The notes below the pieces were generated by a model. That model had not been told where the DNA came from, made no database searches, and saw only the letters and a list, made by a program, of their open reading frames with translations. Made by a program: the position numbers and the translations under genes. A DNA stretch of 64,000 nt, from positions 1 through 64,000 of the forward strand of contig NZ_BEWO01000012.1 of NCBI RefSeq assembly GCF_002723975.1, given 5' to 3'. This DNA comes from Gluconobacter japonicus. Its GTDB lineage: Bacteria > Pseudomonadota > Alphaproteobacteria > Acetobacterales > Acetobacteraceae. Below are positions 7,529 to 16,376 of the stretch, in pieces (position 1 is the stretch's first letter; every line of letters begins with the position of its first letter).

Positions 7529-9856
7529 ATGGAGCACCACAGTGTAAACACGCTGCGGCGGTCCGCTCTTTTTTCTGTTTCCGGCTCGGCCCTTATTTGC
7601 GGAACTCTGGTGATAGGGAGTATTCCCCATGTACAGGCCTCAGAGCTGAGCGAAAAAGGTCGTCAGAAAGTGTCCCGTTGCCACGAGGCTCGGGGAACAG
7701 GGCCTAAAATTGCACAGACATGCAGGAAGCCCGCTGATCTTTCTGCTTCCTCTCAGTCTTCGGCTGCCAGCGCTTCAGGAAACGCTGATGAGACGTCCGC
7801 TGTGGACGGCGGAACGGAAAATCTGCACGTCTACGGAACGTCCCGCTCCTATACAGCTCCCGCTGTAGAAGCGTGGGGGAAAACACCTGTTGCCCTGAAG
7901 GATATTCCACACTCGATTTCCGTCATTACTCAGCAGCGCATGGAAGATTCCAACATGCTGACAATGACGGATGCCATGCGTCAGATAAACGGAATTCGCG
8001 TGCTGCCAGCATCAACGGCCAACAGCAATTTTTATTCACGGGGCTATCAGCTCACAACGTCGATTGACGGAACGCCCAATGCGGCCGGAACGCTGAACAA
8101 CGCGAGTTTTGACCTCTCCATGTATGACAGGATTGAGGTCATGCGCGGGTCAGCCGGTTTGCTGCAAGGCGCGGGCGGCGCTGGTGGCGTGGTCAATCAG
8201 GTTACAAAGAAGCCCGGAAAGGAATTCGCCGCGGGTGGAAATGCTACTGTGGGCAGCTTCAATAACTACCGTGCGGATATGGATCTGACCGTTCCGCTCA
8301 ACCGCTCCAAAACATTACGGTTCCGGACGGCTGATCTCTTTCAGGATAATGATTACTTCTACAAATATTCCCATAACCGAAGCTGGCAGGCTTATGGTGT
8401 GCTGGAATGGGATATCACGCCGTCCACCACGTTTCTGGTGTCTCATGCGGCGCAGAAGCAGAATATTGATGCGCCTTATTACGGACTTCCCGTCACAACG
8501 ACACGTACCCTCTGGTATGGTGGCAGGGATGCAAATCCGACGCCACCCTGGGGTTACAGTGATTATATGACCCAGCAGACGATTGCGTCCCTGACGCAGA
8601 AGCTCTGGGGGGATTGGACAGTCACTGCCCGCGGGACCTTTTACGACCAAAGTTACAACACGTCCTATAACTCTCCAGATACACCTCCGAATGTGCGGAC
8701 GGGCCTGACAAGTTATGTGGATGGTGGGACTTTTCCGAACCGGGGAACCAATACGTCCCGGTCAGCGGATGTCTATGCCACGGGCAGTTTCCGGCTTTTG
8801 CACCGCACGCATCACCTGCTGCTGGGTTTTAATTACAACTCTTATAATACGCATGTCGGGTATGGCGCCGTTACGTCGGATACGGAGTACTCGGATGTCA
8901 GTATTAACAATACGGCGGTTGTAAAGGCGCCTCCTGCGGGTAGCATTACTTATAATGCGGCGGACGGTGCGGAAGGAACGGATGACAATGCCTATCAATG
9001 GGGTTTTTATGGGCAGCTCAGGCTTGAAGTGACCCGTCACCTGTCCCTGATCCTTGGTGGGCGGGTGTCGCGTTTCTCCGAAAAAACGCGGGATGCCAGT
9101 CCTTCTCCAGAGGGGCCATGGAAGACAACCGCCAATATTCACGGTCAGCTGACGCCGTATCTGGGAACTGTCTATCAGATCACACCCAACCTTTCCTGGT
9201 ATGCCAGCTACGCCAGTATTTTTACGCCTTCTGTCGGACGGCTGACTTACAATAGAGAAGGTCTGACGCCTCAGCAGGGCAATCAGGTCGAGACAGGTTT
9301 CAAGGGCGAGTATTTCCACGGTCGTCTGAATTTTTCGACAGCGCTTTTCCGTATGGAAAGTGTCAACCAACCCGTTCAGGACCCCGATCACACAAGCTTT
9401 TACATCACGACAGGGCCCATTCGTCGACAGGGCTGGGAAGCGCAGGTTGACGGACAGATCATTCCTGGGCTCGATGTGTCTATTGGATACACATATCTTG
9501 ATACCAAGGTTTCCAATCCGAAAGTGTCTGATTTCGGAGGGGTTTTCTCACCGCGTCACATGTTCAAATCCTGGGTGCATTACAATGCGCAGCAAGGGCG
9601 CTTGAAAGGACTGAGCTTTGGTGTCGGGCTGGATGCTTACAGCAATCTTCGTGGCAGTTATGCAACGACGGTTCAGGGGGGGTATATGACGCTCGACAGC
9701 GTGATCGGATATCGCTTCAACAAACATCTGAAACTCCAGCTCAACACCTATAACCTGACCAACCGCTATTATTACGAGCGTGCCAGCGGTGTCTGGCAGT
9801 TCAATTTCCCAGCGGCTCCCCGCAGTTTCATGGCAACGCTTCGTGGCTCATACTGA
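7529..9856 (+). CDS. TonB-dependent siderophore-type receptor in the copper block
   Basis: The receptor has 775 residues from ATG 7529 (in-frame starts also at 7439, 7460 and 7496). A signal-like segment (LRRSALFSVSGSALICGTLVIGS) is followed by a plug domain starting near VALKDIPHSISVITQQRMED with GGAGGVVNQVTKKPG, and a 22-strand barrel ending FMATLRGSY. The FpvA/FhuE-like plug suggests a siderophore or peptide chelate as ligand. It lies between copZ and the copper ATPase and overlaps by 14 bases an SbmA-like ABC transporter that could take the ligand through the inner membrane. A CsoR-type promoter stands before copZ, so copper control is possible; a copper or iron chelate is inferred, not shown. 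The exact start is uncertain. Confidence 0.88.
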   Translation: MEHHSVNTLRRSALFSVSGSALICGTLVIGSIPHVQASELSEKGRQKVSRCHEARGTGPKIAQTCRKPADLSASSQSSAASASGNADETSAVDGGTENLHVYGTSRSYTAPAVEAWGKTPVALKDIPHSISVITQQRMEDSNMLTMTDAMRQINGIRVLPASTANSNFYSRGYQLTTSIDGTPNAAGTLNNASFDLSMYDRIEVMRGSAGLLQGAGGAGGVVNQVTKKPGKEFAAGGNATVGSFNNYRADMDLTVPLNRSKTLRFRTADLFQDNDYFYKYSHNRSWQAYGVLEWDITPSTTFLVSHAAQKQNIDAPYYGLPVTTTRTLWYGGRDANPTPPWGYSDYMTQQTIASLTQKLWGDWTVTARGTFYDQSYNTSYNSPDTPPNVRTGLTSYVDGGTFPNRGTNTSRSADVYATGSFRLLHRTHHLLLGFNYNSYNTHVGYGAVTSDTEYSDVSINNTAVVKAPPAGSITYNAADGAEGTDDNAYQWGFYGQLRLEVTRHLSLILGGRVSRFSEKTRDASPSPEGPWKTTANIHGQLTPYLGTVYQITPNLSWYASYASIFTPSVGRLTYNREGLTPQQGNQVETGFKGEYFHGRLNFSTALFRMESVNQPVQDPDHTSFYITTGPIRRQGWEAQVDGQIIPGLDVSIGYTYLDTKVSNPKVSDFGGVFSPRHMFKSWVHYNAQQGRLKGLSFGVGLDAYSNLRGSYATTVQGGYMTLDSVIGYRFNKHLKLQLNTYNLTNRYYYERASGVWQFNFPAAPRSFMATLRGSY

Positions 9857-11558
9857 AGACCCTACACCCGCGCATTCTCTTTCAGACTGGAAAGTTCTCC
9901 TGCCTTACTGGCGGTCGGAAGATCGCTGGAAGGCTTTGGGGCTTCTGACAGGAATTATTGGCCTGTCGTTTCTGGATGTGCAGGTCGCGGTCTGGTTCGG
10001 AAAATGGGACCAGATATTTTTCGATACGATGTTCGCGTATAAAGTTGCAGCCTGTATTGCGCTTATCCCGATCTATGTCGTCATGATGGGCTTGAGTGCA
10101 GGAATGCGTGTCATCCAGCGGTACATGACGCAGGTGCTCTCCATGCGCTGGCGTTTGTGGAATACGCGGGTTTATTTGCGAAAATACCTGTCCGAGAATG
10201 CGTATTATCATCTGGAACACGGAGAAAACCGGGCCGATAACCCCGACCAACGTATCGCGGATGATCTGGCGCAGATGTCGGTATGGACACTGCGTCTGGG
10301 GTTGGACGCCATTCAGGCTGTGACGACTTTCCTATCCTTTGCGATCGTTCTGTGGACCATCGGGGGCACGTTGTCCTTTGTCTGGCAGGGTTGGCACATC
10401 GTCATTCCGGGCTACATGTTTTTCGGGACGACAATTTCCATTCTGCTCATTTCTCTGGTTCTGGAAAAAGCGGGCGGCCCGCTCGTCAGCGCCAATTATC
10501 GCCAGCAGCATTACGATGCCGATCTGCGTGCAGCTCTGCTGGATGTGCGGCGTAATTCGGAACAGATTGCTTTTTATGGCGGTGAGGGCGCCGAACACTT
10601 TCGGCTTTCGGAATGTTTGCAGCGGATTGCGACCAACTGGCGCAGCGTGATGGCCTATACATGGCGCGCCAATACCGTGGTCGAGCTTTATACGGGTGGG
10701 ATCAATATTGTCCTGTGGGCTTTGCTGATCCCGAAACTGCTGGCGCATACGCTGACGTTCGGTCTGTATTCCCGAATCAATTCGGCGTTCATGAATGTGC
10801 GTCGAAGCCTGCAATGGTTCATTGAAAATTACACGGACCTCGCGACGCTCCGCTCCATCCTGCAGCGTCTTAGCGAGTTCGAGCGCATTGTAACGGATCG
10901 TCCTGAAGGTGGCATTGTTCGTGTGCCGACAGAGCAGGGACAGATCGAAATCCGGGATCTGGTGCTTGATCGTGCCGATGGATCGCGACTTGCCAGCATT
11001 GGGGATCTGACAATTCCAGCAGGAAGTCGCTGGATCATTGGCGGGTCGTCCGGGGTGGGGAAAAGTACGCTTCTGCGGGCGTTGGCAGGACTTTGGACTT
11101 ATGGGACGGGACGTGTCTCGTTCAACATGAGGGACGCCATGTTCCTCCCGCAGCGAAGCTATGTTCCAACGGGTACGCTTCGACAGGCCCTCAGTTATCC
11201 GGCGACACCAGATCGGTATGACCGGGCTGCATGCGAGGTTGCTCTCGAAGCCGCTAATTTGGATGGGCTCGTGTCAAAGCTGGATCAGAATGCCGTCTGG
11301 AGGGATGTGCTTTCCCCTGGCGAGCAGCAGCGTCTGGCCTTTGCCCGCGTTTTTCTGGCAAGGCCCACGGTGCTTTTTCTGGATGAAGCGACATCGGCGT
11401 TAGATACAGAGAATGAGACGCTTCTTTATACCCGCCTCCTTGCGTTTCTGCCGGAGGTAACCCTCATAAGTGTGGCGCATCATTCAGATCTGAAGCGATT
11501 TCATGATCGGGAAGCTCTTCTTTCGCAGCAGGGCATGACGATTCAGCTTCTTCCATAA
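9843..11558 (+). CDS. SbmA/YddA-type ABC transporter, fused permease and ATPase
   Basis: The protein has about 571 residues if it starts at GTG 9843, which overlaps the receptor gene by 14 bases. The N-terminal part has several membrane helices of the ABC_membrane_2 (SbmA/BacA) type, with the family segment RMRWRLWNTRVYLRKYL-like around residue 105 and ENRADNPDQRIADD. The C-terminal ATPase has Walker A GGSSGVGKST, signature LSPGEQQRLAFAR and Walker B TVLFLDEATSALD. Relatives such as YddA, Rv1819c and BacA move peptides, cobalamin or bleomycin-like compounds across the inner membrane. Pairing with a TonB receptor suggests import of the same ligand, though export cannot be excluded. Its stop codon touches the CsoR-like site of the next gene. 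Confidence 0.87.
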   Translation: MAHTEDPTPAHSLSDWKVLLPYWRSEDRWKALGLLTGIIGLSFLDVQVAVWFGKWDQIFFDTMFAYKVAACIALIPIYVVMMGLSAGMRVIQRYMTQVLSMRWRLWNTRVYLRKYLSENAYYHLEHGENRADNPDQRIADDLAQMSVWTLRLGLDAIQAVTTFLSFAIVLWTIGGTLSFVWQGWHIVIPGYMFFGTTISILLISLVLEKAGGPLVSANYRQQHYDADLRAALLDVRRNSEQIAFYGGEGAEHFRLSECLQRIATNWRSVMAYTWRANTVVELYTGGINIVLWALLIPKLLAHTLTFGLYSRINSAFMNVRRSLQWFIENYTDLATLRSILQRLSEFERIVTDRPEGGIVRVPTEQGQIEIRDLVLDRADGSRLASIGDLTIPAGSRWIIGGSSGVGKSTLLRALAGLWTYGTGRVSFNMRDAMFLPQRSYVPTGTLRQALSYPATPDRYDRAACEVALEAANLDGLVSKLDQNAVWRDVLSPGEQQRLAFARVFLARPTVLFLDEATSALDTENETLLYTRLLAFLPEVTLISVAHHSDLKRFHDREALLSQQGMTIQLLP

Positions 11559-11577
11559 TACCATATGGGGGTATACT
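11558..11577 (+). promoter_or_regulatory. CsoR operator overlapping a -10 element, copper ATPase promoter
   Basis: ATACCATATGGGGGTAT (11558-11574) matches the copZ site in length, in ATACC at the left and in GGGGGTAT at the right. TATACT (11572-11577) forms the -10 in the same place as TATAAT at copZ. The site begins on the last base of the ABC transporter stop codon, 64 bases before the ATPase start. Confidence 0.75.
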
Positions 11578-11637
11578 CTTCTTTCGTTTTCCGGAGCCGC
11601 CAGTGTCGCGACTCTCGCCCGCTCAGGAGATGTTCAG

Positions 11638-14013
11638 ATGGCCCAGACAATCAGTTTTCCAGTTGGTGGAATGACTTGCGCAGCGTGTGCGGCCCGGATC
11701 GAAAAAGTGTTGAACCGGCAGAGCGGCGTTCATGCAACCGTCAACTTTGCGTCCGAGCGGGCTCAGGTTGATCTTGACGGACCGGAGGCCAGCGTTGGGA
11801 CTGTTGTCGCTGCTGTTCGTAAAGCCGGGTTCTCCGTTGATGAACAGAGCGTGGATTTCGCGATTACCGGCATGACCTGTGCGGCCTGTGCCGCCCGGAT
11901 TGAAAAAGTGCTGAACCGCATTCCCTCCGTTCAGGGGAGCGTGAATTATGCGGCGGAACGCGCCCACGTCACCTATATTCCCGGCATCGTGACACCAGAA
12001 GATCTGGCGTCCAAAATTACAAAAGCGGGTTTTGGTGCGACCCGGCTTGATGAAGATCAGCGCGAAGATCCGAAAGCAAAACGTGCGGCCGTCTGGCGGA
12101 AAGAGCGTAACCGCTTCCTGCTGACGTTCGTGTTGGCTCTGCCGCTCTTCGTTGAAATGTTCGGGATGTTGCTGGGGCGGATGGAAACCGTGCCGGTGGC
12201 CGTGCAGTTTGCCAGTGCCACATTGGTGCAGTTTGTCTGCGGGGCGCATCTGTATCGCCGGGCCTGGAATGCTGTGCGCGGCGGATCGGCCAATATGGAT
12301 GTGCTGGTCGTTCTGGGAACGAGCATTGCGTATCTGTTCAGCGCGATTGTTGTTCTGTTCCGGCTGGACCAGCCTGTTTATTTTGAAGCGAGTGGCGCGA
12401 TTATTACCCTGATTTCTCTGGGTAAGCTGATGGAAACACGCGCCAAGGTGCGTACGAGTGCAGGAATTGAAAGCCTGTTACAGCTTCAGCCGCAGACTGC
12501 ACATGTGGAGCGTGATGGCGTTCTGGTTGATCGGGCGGTCGCGGATATGCACGTCGGAGACGTGTTTGTTGTTCGGCCCGGTGAGAGCATTCCGGTGGAT
12601 GGAACTGTTCTGGACGGCTCTTCGGACGTCAACGAAGCCATGCTGACTGGTGAAAGTATTCCTGCTCTGAAGCAGACCGGAAGTGACGTCTTTGGCGGCA
12701 CGACCAACGCGAATGGTGTGCTGAAGGTCAAAGCGACCGGGGTTGGCTCTGATACGGCGCTCGCGCGGATTGTGCGTATGGTTGAGCAGGCGCAGGGGTC
12801 GAAAGCTAATGTGCAGCGGCTTGCGGATCGTGTGTCCGGTATCTTTGTTCCGGTCGTCGTGGCGTTTGCTGTTGTGACGTTCCTGATCGGCTGGGCCGTG
12901 ACGGGATCTGCGACGTGGAGTCTGGTTTCAGCGGTATCTGTGCTGGTCATTGCCTGTCCTTGCTCGCTGGGGCTTGCGACCCCGACCGCCATTATGGTGG
13001 GCACTGGTCGTGGGGCGCAGAATGGGATTTTGTTCCGGAATGCTGATGCACTGGAGCGTGCGGAAAAACTGTCGACGATCATTCTCGATAAGACAGGAAC
13101 CCTGACGCAGGGACGGCCCAGCGTGACATGCCTGCATCCGGCATCTGGTGTTTCCATGGATCGACTTCTTGCCGTGGCAACGTCCCTGGAGCAGAACTCA
13201 GAACATCCGCTTGCCCGCGCGATTGTTGATCATGGAATGGCGCATCATGCGACGGTTCTGAGCGTGGATGGGTTCAAGGCCATCCCGGGGCTTGGGGTCG
13301 AAGCCCAGCTTGAAGGTGAGCCTGCGCTTCTTGGATCGCCTCACTATCTCACTGATGCCGGATATGACCTGACGCCCCTGCCAGTGAATGATCTGGAAAG
13401 CGAAGGACAGACGGTCATCGCGGTTGCGACGGGTGGTCAGCTTCTGGGGATTATTGCTCTGGGAGACACTCTCCGCCCCGATGCTGTTTCAACGGTTGCG
13501 GCTCTCAAGGCACGTGGCATCAAGGTTGTCATGCTGACGGGCGATAATGAGCGGGCCGCCGCAGTTGTGGCGCGGCAGGTCGGTGTGGACGATTATCTGG
13601 CTGGTGTCCTGCCGCAGCATAAAGCGGAAGGCGTAGCGCGCTACTGCGCTGAGGGACGAATTGTCGGGATGGTGGGGGACGGTGTCAATGACGCGCCTGC
13701 GCTGGCTGCTGCGGATGTTGGTTTTGCCATTGGTACTGGATCAGCCGTTGCGCTGGACACAGCGGATGTCGTGCTGATGAAGAGCGAATTGACGAGCGTT
13801 CTGGATGCGATTTCCCTGTCTCGGGCGACGCTGTCCAAGATCCGTCAGAACCTCTTCTTCGCGTTCATCTACAATCTTCTGGGTCTGCCTCTGGCAGCTT
13901 TGGGCCTGTTGAACCCGATAGTCGCAGGAGCCGCCATGGCGATGAGCTCGGTTTCGGTTGTAAGCAATTCGCTTCTCCTCAACCGATGGAAGCCGGAAGA
14001 AAAGCGCTCTTAA
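11638..14013 (+). CDS. copA: P1B-type Cu(I)-exporting ATPase
   Basis: The 791-residue Cu(I) export pump lies in the inner membrane. Two N-terminal HMA domains each carry GMTCAAC (Cys14/17 and Cys81/84). Eight predicted membrane helices follow, with the transport motif CPC at 440-442, the phosphorylated Asp484 in DKTGTLT, and the hinge GDGVNDAPAL; the last helix region contains MAMSSVSVVSNSLLL, typical of P1B-1 pumps. AGGAGA 7 bases upstream supports ATG 11638. It has its own CsoR-type promoter. The 3' end overlaps by 4 bases the stop of a convergent hydrolase gene. The symbol copA is also used for the unrelated multicopper oxidase at 4621. Confidence 0.96.
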   Translation: MAQTISFPVGGMTCAACAARIEKVLNRQSGVHATVNFASERAQVDLDGPEASVGTVVAAVRKAGFSVDEQSVDFAITGMTCAACAARIEKVLNRIPSVQGSVNYAAERAHVTYIPGIVTPEDLASKITKAGFGATRLDEDQREDPKAKRAAVWRKERNRFLLTFVLALPLFVEMFGMLLGRMETVPVAVQFASATLVQFVCGAHLYRRAWNAVRGGSANMDVLVVLGTSIAYLFSAIVVLFRLDQPVYFEASGAIITLISLGKLMETRAKVRTSAGIESLLQLQPQTAHVERDGVLVDRAVADMHVGDVFVVRPGESIPVDGTVLDGSSDVNEAMLTGESIPALKQTGSDVFGGTTNANGVLKVKATGVGSDTALARIVRMVEQAQGSKANVQRLADRVSGIFVPVVVAFAVVTFLIGWAVTGSATWSLVSAVSVLVIACPCSLGLATPTAIMVGTGRGAQNGILFRNADALERAEKLSTIILDKTGTLTQGRPSVTCLHPASGVSMDRLLAVATSLEQNSEHPLARAIVDHGMAHHATVLSVDGFKAIPGLGVEAQLEGEPALLGSPHYLTDAGYDLTPLPVNDLESEGQTVIAVATGGQLLGIIALGDTLRPDAVSTVAALKARGIKVVMLTGDNERAAAVVARQVGVDDYLAGVLPQHKAEGVARYCAEGRIVGMVGDGVNDAPALAAADVGFAIGTGSAVALDTADVVLMKSELTSVLDAISLSRATLSKIRQNLFFAFIYNLLGLPLAALGLLNPIVAGAAMAMSSVSVVSNSLLLNRWKPEEKRS

Positions 14014-14681
14014 AACGTCTGAAGGCGGCGGTGAACGAAGGAGACAAGGGTCTTCGCGCCGTGGCTCCAGAGACCCAGAAAATCGTCGCTACCGACATGT
14101 CCGGTGAGGCCGGCATCCGTGAACTCTGCATGCCAGTGTTTGGCAAGGATCCGGGCACGTTCGCTTGAGAGCCACGGATCATTCCGGCTCGCCATTAAGG
14201 CCGTGGGAACAGGCGACGGCATTTCAGGTAAAGGCGCAAAAGCGCGGATGCGGGCGGCTTCCGGGTGTGTCGTGTGTTCGATATCCGCTGGCGCGACAAG
14301 AAAGGCGCCCGCGACTTGGGATGTCTCATGGCGCGCAAGCCAACGGGTCGTCAGAACTGCTCCCAAGCTGTGTGCAATTAGAAGGACGGGTTTCTCGGCC
14401 TGCTGAATTGCGTTCGTCAGGGATGCGTCCCAATCTTCGGGTGTCGGGTTTTCCCAATCCGTCTGGTACAGGCGTGTGAGGCCAAAGGCGCTTTCCCACC
14501 GGGTCTGCCAGTGATGTGGGCCGGAATTGAAAAGTCCGGGCACGAGAAGCGGCGTGAAATGTTCTTTGATGCGGTGAAATTCAGCGGCCAGAACCGTTTC
14601 TTCGGAAGAGCGCTGAAAAGCGAATGCGCGAGCACTTGCCGTAAGGTCCAGAGCAGTAGCGCGGCCGGAAAAAAGATTCAT
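14010..14681 (-). CDS. RBBP9/YdeN-family serine hydrolase
   Basis: The 223-residue alpha/beta hydrolase has the family opening LLVPGLFNSGPHHWQTRWE and the nucleophile Ser105 in AHSLGAV. The likely Asp is in ASRNDPWLS (about 164-172) and the His in TGHVGSDDFLG-type sequence near the end. RBBP9/YdeN proteins hydrolyse small esters or amides; the natural substrate is unknown. An N-terminal extension of about 40 residues precedes the core, and the ATG at 14679-14681 has GGAG nine bases upstream. It is convergent with the copper ATPase gene, sharing TTAA (14010-14013) for both stop codons, and shows no functional link to copper. Confidence 0.88.
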   Translation of the reverse strand: MNLFSGRATALDLTASARAFAFQRSSEETVLAAEFHRIKEHFTPLLVPGLFNSGPHHWQTRWESAFGLTRLYQTDWENPTPEDWDASLTNAIQQAEKPVLLIAHSLGAVLTTRWLARHETSQVAGAFLVAPADIEHTTHPEAARIRAFAPLPEMPSPVPTALMASRNDPWLSSERARILAKHWHAEFTDAGLTGHVGSDDFLGLWSHGAKTLVSFVHRRLQTF

Positions 14682-14792
14682 GCCCGTGATCTCCAGAAGC
14701 CTGACCGGGGACGATTCCCGATCAGGATTGAATGTCTGGATTAATAACGAACATAGATCAGTATTAAATAAAACAACTATATAATAATGTGA

Positions 14793-15788
14793 TTATGCAA
14801 GGCCGTCAAAAAGCTGTGTGGAGAGATATCGCTCCGCAAAGGATGGCGCGATCACGACAATGGTTTTGCCACGATTGGACGCCTTCTTGGCTAGAGACAT
14901 GCCCGCATAAAGGGCTGCACCGGAAGAAATCCCGATGGGAATACCTTCTACGGCGGCGCAAAGCCGGGCTGTCGTCAGAGCTTCCTGCTCAGAAACTTCA
15001 ATGACGCTATCAAGCGCACGCAGATCCAGTGTGTCGGGTTGGAAACCTGGTCCAATACCCTGAATGCCGTGGGGGCCAGGCTCATCGCCATGCAGAACCG
15101 CACTTTCTCGAGGTTCCACACCAATGACCTTGATGGCTTTGCTGAATTTCTTCAGTCCATGCGCAATGCCGGACGCAGTGCCACCCGTGCCAAGACCGGC
15201 CACAACCATGTCCACCTGTCCGGCGGTATCATTCCAGATTTCGAGCGCTGTAGTCTGCTCATGAACAGCAGGGTTGGCATCGTTCTCGAACTGGCTCGGC
15301 ATCCAGGCGTCCGGAAGTGTTTCCATCAGTTCTTCCGCGCGGCGGATGGCGCCAGCCATGCCATCATTGGCGGGAGTGAGTTCGGTTGTCGCGCCCATCA
15401 GACGCAGCATCTTCCGACGCTCGGTAGAGGCACTCTCCGGCATGGTGACGATCAGGCGGTAGCCCAGCGCCACGGCGGCAAAAGCAAGGGAAATGCCTGT
15501 ATTGCCGGAAGTGGGTTCAATAAGGACGGTCCGGCCTGGTGTAATGAGGCCGCGCGTTTCCGCATCCCGCAGCATGGCAACGCCGATACGGTCTTTGACA
15601 GAGCCGAGGGGGTTGAAAAATTCAAGCTTGAGAAGCAGCCGTCCGTGCAGCTTTTCCTGCTCTGTCAGACGGGGGAGGGCAACGAGCGGCGTGCCCCCGA
15701 CAGTTTCCAGAAAGGAGTTATAAACTCTGCCACGTGGAGCGGCATAACCTTCAAACGGAGCGGGGGAAGACACGACCTTTTTGTTCAT
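14793..15788 (-). CDS. cysK: Cysteine synthase (O-acetylserine sulfhydrylase)
   Basis: The 331-residue PLP enzyme makes cysteine from O-acetylserine and sulfide in the cytoplasm. It shows the PLP lysine Lys65 in NPLGSVKDRIG, the phosphate-side loop TSGNTGIS (93-100), and the later GLGTGGTASGIAHGLK and SSGAALYAG motifs. The N-terminus GRVYNSFLETVGGTPLVALPRL is typical. The gene stands alone, with an AT-rich promoter region and an ATAACA-TGTTAT palindrome upstream. Cystathionine beta-synthase is less likely because no CBS domains follow. The exact sulfur donor preference cannot be read from sequence. Confidence 0.95.
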   Translation of the reverse strand: MNKKVVSSPAPFEGYAAPRGRVYNSFLETVGGTPLVALPRLTEQEKLHGRLLLKLEFFNPLGSVKDRIGVAMLRDAETRGLITPGRTVLIEPTSGNTGISLAFAAVALGYRLIVTMPESASTERRKMLRLMGATTELTPANDGMAGAIRRAEELMETLPDAWMPSQFENDANPAVHEQTTALEIWNDTAGQVDMVVAGLGTGGTASGIAHGLKKFSKAIKVIGVEPRESAVLHGDEPGPHGIQGIGPGFQPDTLDLRALDSVIEVSEQEALTTARLCAAVEGIPIGISSGAALYAGMSLAKKASNRGKTIVVIAPSFAERYLSTQLFDGLA

Positions 15789-15848
15789 GTCGTTTCTGTA
15801 TCACAGGAGTTGAAAAAGGGCAGGCTCGAATTTCTCAGCATAACAACG

Positions 15849-15863
15849 ATAACAAAATGTTAT
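15849..15863. promoter_or_regulatory. Perfect ATAACA-TGTTAT palindrome upstream of cysK
   Basis: ATAACA-AAA-TGTTAT is a perfect 6-3-6 dyad about 60 bases before the cysK start, in an AT-rich promoter region. The T/A-rich dyad could be a site for a LysR-type (CysB-like) or Rrf2-type regulator. No regulator gene is adjacent, so the binder is unknown. Confidence 0.4.
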
Positions 15864-16098
15864 ATAAAATATTTATACCCCAAATGTCTATTGTTAAAAG
15901 TTGTATATTGACGCTCAGATCCTTTCCTGCCTAAGAGGGTGCGTCATCGACCTCCATAAGAAGGGCATCTCCATGATGTGTCGAATGTGTAGCTGGCAGC
16001 CGTCGTGCTGCCATGGTTCCGCCGCCCGGAAACCTCTTTCCCTCTTTCCGTAATTTCCCGACAGCACAGACATGTCGGGCGCCTGAAGGTTCGACATC

Positions 16099-16293
16099 AT
16101 GCTTGGTTCTACGGTTATCGAAATCAACGGTATTTTTTTTGGCGTTGCCATCCTCGTCAGCACGACGGGCGCACGTCGGTTCTATGCAGCCCATGAAAGC
16201 GTTCGTGCGCTGCATAACGAAACAGTAGCGGATATTTCTGCCCTGCGGCGGCGTGTGGCCCAGCACGCCCGGACTGTTTTGAAGCCGGTCTGA
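16099..16293 (+). CDS. Possible small membrane-anchored protein
   Basis: A 64-residue frame with one hydrophobic N-terminal segment (TVIEINGIFFGVAILVSTTGA) and a helical, charged tail (ESVRALHNETVADISALRRRVAQHAR). GAAGG lies ten bases before ATG 16099. The amphipathic pattern looks protein-like, but I do not recognise it and nothing nearby confirms it. It would face the cytoplasm or periplasm from a single inner-membrane anchor. Confidence 0.4.
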   Translation: MLGSTVIEINGIFFGVAILVSTTGARRFYAAHESVRALHNETVADISALRRRVAQHARTVLKPV

Positions 16294-16376
16294 AACTCAC
16301 ACATCACGTTTCTTTCCTCACGGCTCTTCTCTTCCCTGAATGGTCAGCTAGAACGGAATGCTGAACAGGTCATTGG

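Larger units (their letters stand above)
15789..16376. other. Intergenic region between cysK and the peptide transporter
   Basis: About 590 bases without a strong gene. The first 120 are AT-rich and hold the cysK promoter region and the palindrome at 15849. The middle has a 7-bp hairpin (CCCGACA 16057-16063 with TGTCGGG 16073-16079). A weak small ORF lies at 16099-16293. The last 80 bases would hold the transporter promoter; I see no clear -35/-10 pair there. Confidence 0.5.
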
